A stretch of DNA of 64,000 nt from an uncultured Muribaculaceae bacterium (GTDB lineage Bacteria; Bacteroidota; Bacteroidia; Bacteroidales; Muribaculaceae): assembly GCA_910578095.1 (NCBI GenBank), contig CAJTOZ010000011.1, positions 9,146-73,145 of the forward strand, in the 5' to 3' direction. Shown here piece after piece: positions 19,754 through 28,883 of the stretch. The translations under genes and the position numbers were made by a program. The first letter of the stretch is position 1. Every line of letters begins with the position of its first letter. The notes beneath the pieces were generated by a model. That model did no database searches. It was not told the origin of the DNA and saw nothing but the letters and a program-made list of their open reading frames with translations.

Positions 19754-21550
19754 ATGAACGCTACTATGAAATACTTCAATAAAATAGCAGTCGCAGCAGC
19801 ACTGTCGGTGGCCTCGATGTCCTGTTCCGATCTACTCGAGCCCGCTTTCGAGCCCTCGAAAGACCCCGACCAGATGATTGACTACGCCAACTATGCCGAC
19901 CAGCTTCTGTACAGCGCATACATCATGATGCCCTACACCAGCAACGTGCAGAGCGACATGGCTACTGACGACGCCGTGTGCAACGACAACGCCAACGAAT
20001 ATCTGAAGTTGGCCACCGGCGCATGGAACGCCAACAACGGCACACTCTCCATATGGAAAAACGGACGCGGCTCCATCCAGTTCATAAACGAACTCCTCTC
20101 TCGCGTGGACGAAGTCAAATTCTCCGACAACGAGAAGAAAAACGAGCTCTTCGCACGCCGCATCAAAGGCGAGGCTCTCGGCCTGCGCGCCCTGTTCATG
20201 TTCCACCTGCTGCGCCAGCACGGCGGCTACGTGGGCGGTGAACTCCTCGGCGTGCCCCTGCTGCTTGAACCCGAAAACTCGCAGAGTGACTTCAATCAGC
20301 CCCGCGCCACATTCAAAGCATGCATGGAACAGCTTCTGGCCGATGCCGACCAGGCTGCCGAACTCCTGCCAAACGACTACGGCAATCTCAGCAGCGCGGC
20401 CGATATCCCCGCCAAATTCCAGAGCTACGGCCTGTCGTCCGACGAGTACAATGACGTATTCGGCGACATCTTCACTGGCCGTCTCACCGCACGCATAGCC
20501 AACGCCATCTCGGCCCAGGCAGCCCTCATGGCCGCCAGCGACGCATTCAGCGCAGGCAGCGGCATCACATGGGAAGACGCCGCCAACCGTGCGGCAAAAG
20601 TGATAGACTCCAAGGGTGGCGTCAGCGGCCTCGCCCAGAATGGCCACCTCTGGTATTCCGCCAGCGAAGTAAACAACAACAAGAGCTTCGTCAATCCCGC
20701 CGAAGTTCTCTGGCGCGCCAATGTAGACGCCGGACGCAGCCTCGAGGAAGAGTATTTCGCTCCTACGCTCCGCGGCAAGGGACGCGTAAATCCCACACAG
20801 AACCTCGTGGACGCATTCCCCATGGCCAACGGCTACCCTATCACCGACGCAGCACATTCGGGCTACGACAAGAACAACCCCTATGCAGACCGCGACCCAC
20901 GTCTGGAGGCATACATAGTGTTCAACGGCAGCAAGTGCGGCCACAACAACGCTACCATCACCACCGCCACATACGGAACCAACAACGATGCTCTCAACGC
21001 CGAGCAGGGCTACTCCACCCGCACCGGCTACTACATGCGCAAACTGCTCCGCAACGATGTGAACTGCGATCCCTCCGTAGAGGACAACAAGGACCACATT
21101 CCCGCGCGCATCCGCTTCACTGAGATCTACCTCGCCTATGCCGAAGCTGCCAACGAGGCATGGGGACCCACCGGCTCCGGCAGCCATGGCTACAGCGCCT
21201 ACGACGTGATCAAGGCAATACGCAACCGCGCCGGCATCGGACAATATGGTGGCGACCCCTACCTCGAAAGTTGCCGTGGCAGCAAGGATGCAATGCGCGA
21301 TCTCATCCGCAACGAGCGACGCATCGAGCTATGTTTCGAGGGCAAGCGCTTCTGGGACCTCCGTCGCTGGAAGGCCGATATCACCGACACCGCACGCGGA
21401 ATGCGCATCAGCGGTAGCGAAGGAAGCCCCGTCTATGAAGTGATCGACGTCGAATCGCGCAAGTACGATACCTACATGATTTACGGCCCTATACCCTACG
21501 GCGAGACCGTCAAGTTCAGCAACCTCGTGCAAAACGACGGCTGGAAGTAA
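19754..21550 (+). CDS. Second SusD/RagB-type lipoprotein
   Basis: The frame from 19754 gives 598 residues, but the Met at 19766 gives a more typical lipoprotein signal (MKYFNKIAVAAALSVASMSC). The lipidated Cys is residue 24 of the long form. SusD features are YLKLATGAWNANNGT, ALGLRALFMFHLLRQHGGY and the C-terminal IRFTEIYLAYAEAANEAWG and RNERRIELCFEGKRFWDLRRW. It is the lid partner of the preceding SusC and probably binds longer or differently decorated xylan than the first pair (inference). Confidence 0.95.
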   Translation: MNATMKYFNKIAVAAALSVASMSCSDLLEPAFEPSKDPDQMIDYANYADQLLYSAYIMMPYTSNVQSDMATDDAVCNDNANEYLKLATGAWNANNGTLSIWKNGRGSIQFINELLSRVDEVKFSDNEKKNELFARRIKGEALGLRALFMFHLLRQHGGYVGGELLGVPLLLEPENSQSDFNQPRATFKACMEQLLADADQAAELLPNDYGNLSSAADIPAKFQSYGLSSDEYNDVFGDIFTGRLTARIANAISAQAALMAASDAFSAGSGITWEDAANRAAKVIDSKGGVSGLAQNGHLWYSASEVNNNKSFVNPAEVLWRANVDAGRSLEEEYFAPTLRGKGRVNPTQNLVDAFPMANGYPITDAAHSGYDKNNPYADRDPRLEAYIVFNGSKCGHNNATITTATYGTNNDALNAEQGYSTRTGYYMRKLLRNDVNCDPSVEDNKDHIPARIRFTEIYLAYAEAANEAWGPTGSGSHGYSAYDVIKAIRNRAGIGQYGGDPYLESCRGSKDAMRDLIRNERRIELCFEGKRFWDLRRWKADITDTARGMRISGSEGSPVYEVIDVESRKYDTYMIYGPIPYGETVKFSNLVQNDGWK

Positions 21551-21604
21551 TAATCAAGCATCTCTCTCCGTTTATAATTTCCAACCATCATTATCAATAC
21601 AGAC

Positions 21605-22648
21605 ATGAAATTCAACAAATATTCAGCAATTCTCGCCTCGGTAGCTCTTGCCGGCGCATTCACGTCCTGCAAGAACGCCGACAATGACTTCCCCGACTAT
21701 GAAGGTGGTGTGAGCGTGTATTTCGCCACCCAGTATCCGGTGCGCACCCTCGTCATGGGCGACGACACCTACGACACGTCCATGGACAATGCCCACAAGT
21801 GCACCATCTATTCCACTATGGGTGGGGCCTATGCAGGACGCAACATCACCGTAGAGATAGGCGTGGACAACTCCCTCACCGACCACCTCTACTTCTCCGG
21901 CAACACCCCCGTCAAAGCGATGCCCGAAAGCTACTACAAACTGGCTTCCAACACCATCAATTATGGCGGTTCCCACATGGGCGGAGTGGAAGTGGAGTTC
22001 ACAGATGCATTCTTCGCCGATCCCGCGGCCCTGACCAACACCTACGTTATTCCCGTAGTGATGAAAAGCCAGACCGGTGCCGACCATATCCGCACAGGCG
22101 TGCCGGCTGTGGAAGGAGACATGCCTCCGCGCACCAACAGCAACGCATGGGCCACCCAGCCCAAGGACTTCGTGCTTTACTGCGTGAAGTACATCAACAA
22201 ATACGACGCCGAATATGCTACCCGCGGTATCGACAAAGTGACAGAAAACGGCACTACTACCACCATTGTGCGCCACGCTCCCAATGTAGAGAAGGATGAA
22301 CTCCGCAAAGTGGGCACCCGCAATCTCACCACGGCCGTATATCCCGTCAGCACCGTCGTGACTGACGCCGCAGGCAACCCCACTACCCTCACCTGCGATC
22401 TCCTGCTCAGCTTCGACGGTAAAGACGAATGCGTCATCACAAGCGATACACCCGGATACACCGCATCCGGCATCGGCAAATTCGTGAAGAACGGCGATAA
22501 GAACAGCTGGGGCAACAAGGACCGCAACGCGCTGTATCTCGAGTACACCATCGACTTCGGTGTGCGCAAGATCGAAACACTTGACACCATGGCCGTCAAG
22601 AGCCGCAACGTCACAGGCGAGAGCTTCACTCCTGAATTCAAATACTAA
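21605..22648 (+). CDS. Surface lipoprotein of the xylan locus (DUF1735-like, XusE position)
   Basis: A 347-residue protein with lipobox AFTSC (Cys22) and an all-beta composition. The N-terminal part (VSVYFATQYPVRTLVMGDDTYDTS, then NITVEIGVDNSLTDHL) resembles DUF1735, a small sandwich domain common in surface glycan-binding proteins. The rest (FVLYCVKYINKYDAEYATRG onward) has DUF5627-like features. It sits between the second SusD and the GH10 xylanase, the position of XusE in Prevotella bryantii and of surface glycan-binding proteins generally. Xylan binding is inferred; no enzymatic motif is visible. Confidence 0.8.
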   Translation: MKFNKYSAILASVALAGAFTSCKNADNDFPDYEGGVSVYFATQYPVRTLVMGDDTYDTSMDNAHKCTIYSTMGGAYAGRNITVEIGVDNSLTDHLYFSGNTPVKAMPESYYKLASNTINYGGSHMGGVEVEFTDAFFADPAALTNTYVIPVVMKSQTGADHIRTGVPAVEGDMPPRTNSNAWATQPKDFVLYCVKYINKYDAEYATRGIDKVTENGTTTTIVRHAPNVEKDELRKVGTRNLTTAVYPVSTVVTDAAGNPTTLTCDLLLSFDGKDECVITSDTPGYTASGIGKFVKNGDKNSWGNKDRNALYLEYTIDFGVRKIETLDTMAVKSRNVTGESFTPEFKY

Positions 22649-22666
22649 TACCATACAACGAGCTAT

Positions 22667-24925
22667 ATGAAACTTCTCAACATACTGGCCTTCGGCGCAG
22701 CAGCCGTATCGCTCGCATCGTGTGCCGACGACTTCGATCCCACCTACAAGGTGGAGAAGCCTGCGGAGACATCGCAATACGAGTATCTCAATGAATACGG
22801 CACGCTGAAGTCCTATATCAACTATGGCAACGTAGGTCCGAAATTCCGTCTCGGCGGAGCCCTCGATGCAGAAAAGCTCTCAGAACGCGGCCTCGAGTAC
22901 TCACTGGTCGTATCGAACTACGACGAGGTCACATTTGGCAACCACATGAAATACAACTTCGTGGTGGCCGAGGACGGCACCATGGACTTCGGCCGTATCC
23001 GTACCGCTCTCGAAGTGGCTCAGAAGGGCGGTCTCAAAGTCTTCGGCCACACCCTCTGCTGGCACTCACAGCAGACACTCAAGTGGCTCAACGGACTTAT
23101 CGCCGACAAAAAAGTGGAATCCGGCGGCGACGGTGAAGCCGTCATCACTTCGCTAATAGGCGAAGCTGATGCCGAAAAAGGGCAGTGCGATAACGTCATC
23201 TCCAGCGAAAACGGCAACCAGGTGACCGCTCCCGTAGAAGAGGCACCCGACGGCACCAAGGCCTACAAGGTGCACATCGATGCCAACCCCGCCGAGGCAT
23301 GGAGCACACAGCTCTTCATCAAACTCAACGAGCCTCTCGAGGCTGGAGCCAACATCAACGTGAAGTTCCGCTACTATTGCACAGACGAGCGCAATATCGA
23401 CACCCAGGCCCACGGCAACCCTGGCTCCTACCACCACTGGTCGTGCATCGGCACCCTCAACGCCAAGCCCGAATGGCAGACCCTCGAATTCAAGGGCTCC
23501 GTTGACGGCGAGTGGGCTAAGGACGGTGGCTTCATCACCATTGCCTTCAACCTCTCCTCCACCCCCGATGCCGCAGACTTCTTCATCGACGACGTTGAAG
23601 TGACCACAGAGAAAGCCCCGGCCGCTTCTGTGATGATATCGGTGATAGATGGCGAAGCCATCGCCGACCAGGGCGAGTGCGCATATCTGATTTCACGCGA
23701 ACCCGGACAGGGCGACAAATCCGCTCCCATCGTGGCCAACCCCTTCGGCAGTGGCAACGTCTACAAATCCGAGATTGGAGCCAATCCCACCAATGCCTGG
23801 GATTCACAGTTCTTCCTCAAAAGCAACAAAGCTCTTGAGGAAGGTGCTAAAATTCGTGTGAAGTTCGACTACGCATGCACAGACGAACGCAGCATCGAAA
23901 CCCAGGCACACGGCGAACCCGGCTCCTACCACCACTACCAGTGTATAGGCACCCTCAAGGCCAAGCCCGAATGGCAGACACTTGAGTACGAGGGCACCGT
24001 ACCGGCCGACTGGGCCAAAGACGGCGGCTTCATCTCCGTTGCTTTCAACCTCGCATCCGCACCCGGAGCTGCCACATTCTACATCAACAATGTAGTGTTC
24101 GAGGTAGAATCCGATGCCGATGCCATCCCCCTGACCCCCGCAGAAAAGGACGAAATCCTCTCGGCAGAACTCAAGCGTTGGATCTACGGCATGATGGAAG
24201 CCTGCGACGGCTATGTCACTGCATGGGACGTAGTCAACGAAGCCATCATGGATGGCGGCAACTACGGCGTGAAGCACGGTGAAAACGATCCCGACAACTT
24301 CTACTGGCAGGACTACCTCGGCGACAACTACGTGCGCAAGGCTGTCAAATATGCCCGCGAAGGCTTTGCTGAGTACGGCGGTAATCCTGACGAGCTCCTC
24401 CTCTTCGTCAATGACTATAACCTTGAGGCTGCCTACAACAATACAGCCAAGACCGACGGTCTTATCCGCATGATCAATCAGTGGGAAGCCGACGGCGAGA
24501 CCCGTATCGACGGTATCGGCACACAGATGCACGTCAGCTACAGCCTCGATCCCGCATGGCAGGCCAAACAGGAGCAGTGCGTTGTGGACATGTTCACCAA
24601 GCTCGCCGCCAGTGGCAAGCTCGTGCATGTGTCGGAGCTTGACATGGGTATCCAGGACGAAAACGGCAACACCATCAAGACCGGCGATCTCACTTTCGAG
24701 CAGAAGCAGCTGATGAGCGACTACTATAAGTTCATCATCACCAAGTTCTTCGAAATCATCCCGAAAGAACAGCAGTACGGCATCGTGCAGTGGGCCGCCA
24801 CCGACAGCCCCGAAGGCAGCGGTTGGCGTGCCGGAGAGCCCATCGGCATCTGGGATCTCAACTACTCCCGCAAGCCTGCCTACGCAGGATGGTGCGAAGG
24901 CCTGCAGGAAGGCACGGCCCAGTAA
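22667..24925 (+). CDS. GH10 endo-1,4-beta-xylanase with two inserted carbohydrate-binding modules
   Basis: The product is a 752-residue lipoprotein (lipobox SLASC, Cys19). The GH10 barrel begins at about residue 60 (FRLGGALDAEKLSERG, YNFVVAEDGTMDFG, GHTLCWHSQQ) and is interrupted from about 150 to 490. The insert holds two consecutive CBM4/22-like modules of about 160 residues with near-identical cores (CTDERNIDTQAHGNPGSYHH and CTDERSIETQAHGEPGSYHH). The barrel resumes with WIYGMMEACDGYVTAWDVVNEA (acid/base Glu525) and HVSELDMG (nucleophile Glu657). Inserted modules are established for Bacteroidota GH10 enzymes of xylan loci. The surface-anchored enzyme cuts xylan for the SusCD pairs. A hairpin terminator follows at 24951. 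Confidence 0.96.
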   Translation: MKLLNILAFGAAAVSLASCADDFDPTYKVEKPAETSQYEYLNEYGTLKSYINYGNVGPKFRLGGALDAEKLSERGLEYSLVVSNYDEVTFGNHMKYNFVVAEDGTMDFGRIRTALEVAQKGGLKVFGHTLCWHSQQTLKWLNGLIADKKVESGGDGEAVITSLIGEADAEKGQCDNVISSENGNQVTAPVEEAPDGTKAYKVHIDANPAEAWSTQLFIKLNEPLEAGANINVKFRYYCTDERNIDTQAHGNPGSYHHWSCIGTLNAKPEWQTLEFKGSVDGEWAKDGGFITIAFNLSSTPDAADFFIDDVEVTTEKAPAASVMISVIDGEAIADQGECAYLISREPGQGDKSAPIVANPFGSGNVYKSEIGANPTNAWDSQFFLKSNKALEEGAKIRVKFDYACTDERSIETQAHGEPGSYHHYQCIGTLKAKPEWQTLEYEGTVPADWAKDGGFISVAFNLASAPGAATFYINNVVFEVESDADAIPLTPAEKDEILSAELKRWIYGMMEACDGYVTAWDVVNEAIMDGGNYGVKHGENDPDNFYWQDYLGDNYVRKAVKYAREGFAEYGGNPDELLLFVNDYNLEAAYNNTAKTDGLIRMINQWEADGETRIDGIGTQMHVSYSLDPAWQAKQEQCVVDMFTKLAASGKLVHVSELDMGIQDENGNTIKTGDLTFEQKQLMSDYYKFIITKFFEIIPKEQQYGIVQWAATDSPEGSGWRAGEPIGIWDLNYSRKPAYAGWCEGLQEGTAQ

Positions 24926-24950
24926 GCCCGGCACAACATTTCCTTACACC

Positions 24951-24995
24951 GGACGCGCGTTCGCCACACATGGCGGAGGCGCGTCCTTCGTTTAG
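24951..24995 (+). terminator. Terminator of the xylan operon
   Basis: Arms GGACGCGC (24951-24958) and GCGCGTCC (24979-24986) with a further inner stem (CGCC/GGCG), followed by a modest T-rich tail (TTCGTTTAG). Confidence 0.6.
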
Positions 24996-25069
24996 AACTA
25001 TTTCGCCGCCCATATGTTGTATTAAGTAGAAGTTTCGAACATTTAGGACATTTTTGCTTTGTGCGCGCT

Positions 25070-25101
25070 ATTGCAACCCGCCACGATTCTGCGTAACTTT
25101 G
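25070..25101 (+). promoter_or_regulatory. Promoter of the export operon
   Basis: TAACTTTG at 25094-25101 is a full -7 box, with ATTG at 25070-25073 as a weak -33 box, 20 bp spacer. Because it lies inside the longest possible reading frame of the next gene, it argues for that gene starting at 25174. Confidence 0.6.
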
Positions 25102-25173
25102 CAAGCCATAACCAAAAGTGTCTGCCATCACAGAAACACCGAGCATATACACTTTCAACTCAACATACATCCT

Positions 25174-26622
25174 ATGAGGGCTATACTCACCACATTTGCC
25201 ACCATTGCCGTAACACTCGCCGCAGCAGCCCAGAGCGTGGCTCCGGGCGCCGCCCTGACCCTTGAGGAGTGCCGGTCCATGGCTCTTGTCAACAACAAGG
25301 ACATGAAGGTGGCCGGCCAGAAAATAAAGACGGCCGAGTACCAGAGCCGCGAAGCGTTCGCTGCCTATCTGCCGGCCATCGACTTCGCAGGCGGCTACAT
25401 GTACAACCAGAAGGACATCTCCATTTTCTCCTCCGACCAGATGCTGCCCACCAAGACATTCAATCCCAAGACCGGCAGCTACGACTTCAACCTCGTCACC
25501 AACCCCGCCACCGGAGAACCCATAAAGGGCCCCGACGGACAGTACGTGCCGGAGACTGTTGCCCTCATCCCCAAAGAGGCGATGACCTACGATATCCACA
25601 ATGTGTTTTTCGGCGCCATCACCCTCACACAGCCCATATTCATGGGCGGCAAGATTGTGGCGATGAACAAGCTCACGCACTACGCCAAGGACCTCGCCGA
25701 GGCTCTGCGCGACAATGAAGCAGAGAACGTGATCTACGCCGTCGACGCAGCCTACTGGCAAGTGGTATCGCTGAAGTCGAAATACCAATTGGCCGAAAGC
25801 TACGTCAATCTGCTCGACTCGCTCGACCGCAACGTAGGCCTGATGGTCGCGGAAGGCGTGGCCACCAAAGCCGACAAACTCAGTGTCGATGTCAAACTCA
25901 ATTCCGCACGCGTCGATCTCACCAAGGTGGAAAACGGCCTTGTGCTATCGCGCATGGCACTCGCGCAGATATGCGGCCTGCCCCTGGACTCGCCGATGGT
26001 TCTGGCCGACGAGGATATCGAGGGCATAACCGACACTGCCATGCCGGCCACAAACTACGATATGGAACAGGTGTACAGCGCGCGCCCCGACCTGCGCGCC
26101 CTGCAGATGGGCATCAACATAGCCGGCCAGCAGAAGCGCGTGGCCATGGCATCCATGCTCCCCAACCTCGCCCTCGTAGGCAGCTACTCGTTCAGCAACC
26201 CCAACATGTTCAACGGCTTCTCGAAAAAATTCAACGGAGCTTTCTCCGTGGGAGCCATGCTCACAATACCCATCTGGCACTGGGGCGGCAACTACAACAA
26301 GTACAAGGCAGCCGAGAGCGAACAGACCGTAATGGAGCTTAAAATGCAGGATGCGAAGGAAATGGTCGACCTACAGGTGAAACAGGCCGCATTCCGTGCC
26401 CAGGAATCAGTGAAGACATATTCCATGACACGCGTCAATCAGGAAAGCGCCGACGAGAACCTGCGCACAGCCACCCTCGCGTTCAAGGAAGGCGTGGCCA
26501 CCACCGACAATGTAATGGAAGCACAGACCGCATGGCTCAAAGCCCACTCCGAACTCATCGACGCACTCATCGACGTGCACCTCTGCGACACTTACCTCTC
26601 CAAGGTGCTCGGCACTCTCTAA
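25174..26622 (+). CDS. TolC-family outer-membrane efflux protein
   Basis: The frame is open from 25054, but the promoter at 25070-25101 and the signal peptide favour the ATG at 25174, giving 482 residues beginning MRAILTTFATIAVTLAAAAQ. Two repeats of long helices typical of TolC (LTLEECRSMALVNNKDMKVAG; NAENVIYAVDAAYWQVVSLKSKYQLAE; second half from YSARPDLRALQMGINIAGQQ). The protein forms the outer-membrane channel of a tripartite pump with the HlyD-like protein 29 bp downstream and the two permeases after it. Substrate unknown. Confidence 0.93.
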   Translation: MRAILTTFATIAVTLAAAAQSVAPGAALTLEECRSMALVNNKDMKVAGQKIKTAEYQSREAFAAYLPAIDFAGGYMYNQKDISIFSSDQMLPTKTFNPKTGSYDFNLVTNPATGEPIKGPDGQYVPETVALIPKEAMTYDIHNVFFGAITLTQPIFMGGKIVAMNKLTHYAKDLAEALRDNEAENVIYAVDAAYWQVVSLKSKYQLAESYVNLLDSLDRNVGLMVAEGVATKADKLSVDVKLNSARVDLTKVENGLVLSRMALAQICGLPLDSPMVLADEDIEGITDTAMPATNYDMEQVYSARPDLRALQMGINIAGQQKRVAMASMLPNLALVGSYSFSNPNMFNGFSKKFNGAFSVGAMLTIPIWHWGGNYNKYKAAESEQTVMELKMQDAKEMVDLQVKQAAFRAQESVKTYSMTRVNQESADENLRTATLAFKEGVATTDNVMEAQTAWLKAHSELIDALIDVHLCDTYLSKVLGTL

Positions 26623-26651
26623 AAGCATAACATCTTAACCATCATACCGTC

Positions 26652-27677
26652 ATGTCAACCAGCGACAACTCCAATATCACACCCGCCCGGGCAGAACAGC
26701 AGGCCAACCGCTCCTTGCTCATCACCGTAGGCATTATCGTGGCCGTAGTGGCCGTCATCGCCATCATCGGTTTCTGCTTCATGAACAAACCCGCAGAAAT
26801 AGTCGAAGGCCAGGTGGAAGGCACCACCGTGCGCATCTCCGGCAAGCTCCCGGGACGCATTGTCGAATTCTTCGTCCATGAGGGCGACTCTGTCCACGCA
26901 GGCGACACTCTCGTGCGCATCCACTCGGCCGTGGCCGAGGCGCAGCTCTCGCAGGCACTCGCCATGGAGGACGTGGCACGCCAGCAGAACCGTAAGGTGG
27001 ATGCCGGCACCCGCAAGCAGATAGTGCAGGGCGCCTACGATATCTGGCAGCAGGCCAAAGCGGCGGCCACCATCACAAAAAAGACCTACGACCGCATGCA
27101 GCGGCTGTTCTCTGAAGGCGTGATGACAGAGCAGAAACGCGATGAGGCCAAAGCCGCCTACGATGCTGCCATTGCTGCCGAAAACGCAGCCAAGAGCCAG
27201 TACGACCTCGCCGTGGCCGGCGCGCAGAGCGAAGATAAGCAGAGCGCAGCCGCGCTCGTCGAAGCCGCTGCCGGCGGCGTTGACCAGGTGAAAGCCGTAC
27301 TCGCCGACGCCTTCCTCACATCGCCCTGCGACGGCACCATCGACCAGGTGTATCCCGAGGTGGGCGAACTCGTGTCGCTCGGAGCTCCCATCATGAGTGT
27401 GCTCAAAGCCGACGACCGTTTCATCGTGTTCAACGTGCGCGAGGAAATGCTCAACGAGCTCACCATGGGCAAACGCATGAAAGTGATGATCCCTGCCCTC
27501 GACAAAAAAGAGGTGGAAGCGGAAATCTACTACATACGCGACCTGGGCTCCTACGCCACATGGCGTGCCACAAAGACCACCGGCTCGTGGGACAGCCGCA
27601 CATTCGAGATCAAGGCCCGTCCGGTAGAGAAAGTGGAGCACCTGCGTCCCGGTATGTCGGTAATATTCAACAAGTAA
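26652..27677 (+). CDS. HlyD-family periplasmic adaptor (membrane fusion protein)
   Basis: The product has 341 residues with one N-terminal membrane helix (about 20-42, LLITVGIIVAVVAVIAIIGF). Next come the lipoyl half-motif (VEGTTVRISGKLPGRIVEFFVHEG), a helical hairpin (about 90-210, Ala/Lys/Gln-rich coiled coil) and the second lipoyl half (SPCDGTIDQVYPEVGELVSLGAPIM). It bridges the inner-membrane permeases and the TolC channel. Second gene of the four-gene operon. Confidence 0.92.
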   Translation: MSTSDNSNITPARAEQQANRSLLITVGIIVAVVAVIAIIGFCFMNKPAEIVEGQVEGTTVRISGKLPGRIVEFFVHEGDSVHAGDTLVRIHSAVAEAQLSQALAMEDVARQQNRKVDAGTRKQIVQGAYDIWQQAKAAATITKKTYDRMQRLFSEGVMTEQKRDEAKAAYDAAIAAENAAKSQYDLAVAGAQSEDKQSAAALVEAAAGGVDQVKAVLADAFLTSPCDGTIDQVYPEVGELVSLGAPIMSVLKADDRFIVFNVREEMLNELTMGKRMKVMIPALDKKEVEAEIYYIRDLGSYATWRATKTTGSWDSRTFEIKARPVEKVEHLRPGMSVIFNK

Positions 27678-27698
27678 CTCACACTCAACAACAGCTCA

Positions 27699-28859
27699 AT
27701 GTCGGCATTTACCAAATCACTACGCCTCGGGGTGGCGGAACTGGCATCGCGCAGGCTCATCATCTTCGCGATGGTGGCGGTGCCGTTGCTTACCACCGTG
27801 TTCTTCGTCGAGCTCATGGACCGCGGTTTGCCGCTGCGCACGCCGGTGGGCATCGTCGACAATGACATCACGCCCTCGTCGCGCAAAGTGACGCGCATGC
27901 TCAATGCCGAGGAATTGCTCGACATACAATACCACTACGACAGTTTCGATGAGGCTATGGCCTCTGTGCGCCGGGGCGAGACATTCGGTTTCTTCCTGAT
28001 TCCCGAAAACTTCGAGCGCGATGCCGTGACAGGAAAAAATCCCTCGCTCAGCCTGTTCACAAACATGAGCTTTTTCGTGCCCGGCACACTGTCGTTCAAG
28101 GGATTCAAGACCGGCGCCGTGCTCACCACCGCCGGCCTCGCACAGACCAAACTGACCGCCATAGGCATGACCGACGACGCCACCAAAGCGCTGCTGCAGC
28201 CCGTAGTGGTCGACACCAACGCCATCGGCAACCCATGGACCAACTATAACTACTACCTCACCACATCGTTCATGCCGGGACTGCTGCAACTGATGATTCT
28301 GCTCATCACAGTGTACAGCATCACTATGGAGATAAAGAACGGCACATCCGTGAGGTGGCTCAACACCGCCGGCGGCTCCATTCTCAGAGCCATGGCAGGC
28401 AAGCTCCTGCCGCAGACACTGGTGTGGAGCCTCGTAGGGCTGGCCATGCTCGGTATGCTGTTCGGGTTCTACCATTTCCCCATCTACTGCAGCCCGTGGA
28501 TAATGGCTCTCGCCATGGTGCTGATGGTGATAGCCTCCCAGGCTCTGGGTGTGCTGATAGCCTCCGCTCTCCCCAACCCGCGTCTGGCTCTGAGCATAGC
28601 CTCGCTGACAGGCATTCTCACCTTTTCCATAGCGGCATTCTCCTATCCCGTCGCCAGCATGTATGGCTCCATCGGCATATTCAGCTACATACTGCCCGTG
28701 CGCTACTACTTCCTTATCTATGTGAAGCAGGCTCTTGACGGTGTGCCTCTCTACTATTCCCGCTACTTTTTCGCAGCCCTCATAGCATTCCCGCTTGTGT
28801 GCTCGTGTCTGCTCGGACGGCTGAAAAAGGCATGCCAGCACCCCGTCTACGTGCCCTGA
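27699..28859 (+). CDS. ABC-2 type permease, first of a pair
   Basis: The product has 386 residues: one N-terminal membrane segment (about 20-40), a large periplasmic domain (about 45-185, VGIVDNDITPSSRKVTRMLN onward) and five C-terminal segments from about 190 (FMPGLLQLMILLITVYSITMEI; PWIMALAMVLMVIASQALGVL), the ABC2_membrane_3 layout. Works with the second permease 24 bp downstream. No ATP-binding protein is encoded in the operon. Confidence 0.88.
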   Translation: MSAFTKSLRLGVAELASRRLIIFAMVAVPLLTTVFFVELMDRGLPLRTPVGIVDNDITPSSRKVTRMLNAEELLDIQYHYDSFDEAMASVRRGETFGFFLIPENFERDAVTGKNPSLSLFTNMSFFVPGTLSFKGFKTGAVLTTAGLAQTKLTAIGMTDDATKALLQPVVVDTNAIGNPWTNYNYYLTTSFMPGLLQLMILLITVYSITMEIKNGTSVRWLNTAGGSILRAMAGKLLPQTLVWSLVGLAMLGMLFGFYHFPIYCSPWIMALAMVLMVIASQALGVLIASALPNPRLALSIASLTGILTFSIAAFSYPVASMYGSIGIFSYILPVRYYFLIYVKQALDGVPLYYSRYFFAALIAFPLVCSCLLGRLKKACQHPVYVP

Positions 28860-28883
28860 TCCCACCATAACCAACTCCAGAAT

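Noticed and set aside
11760..21550. The two SusC/SusD pairs as a recent tandem duplication
   Set aside because: The pairs differ strongly in sequence and domain content. The double pair is the known ancestral layout of xus-type xylan loci.
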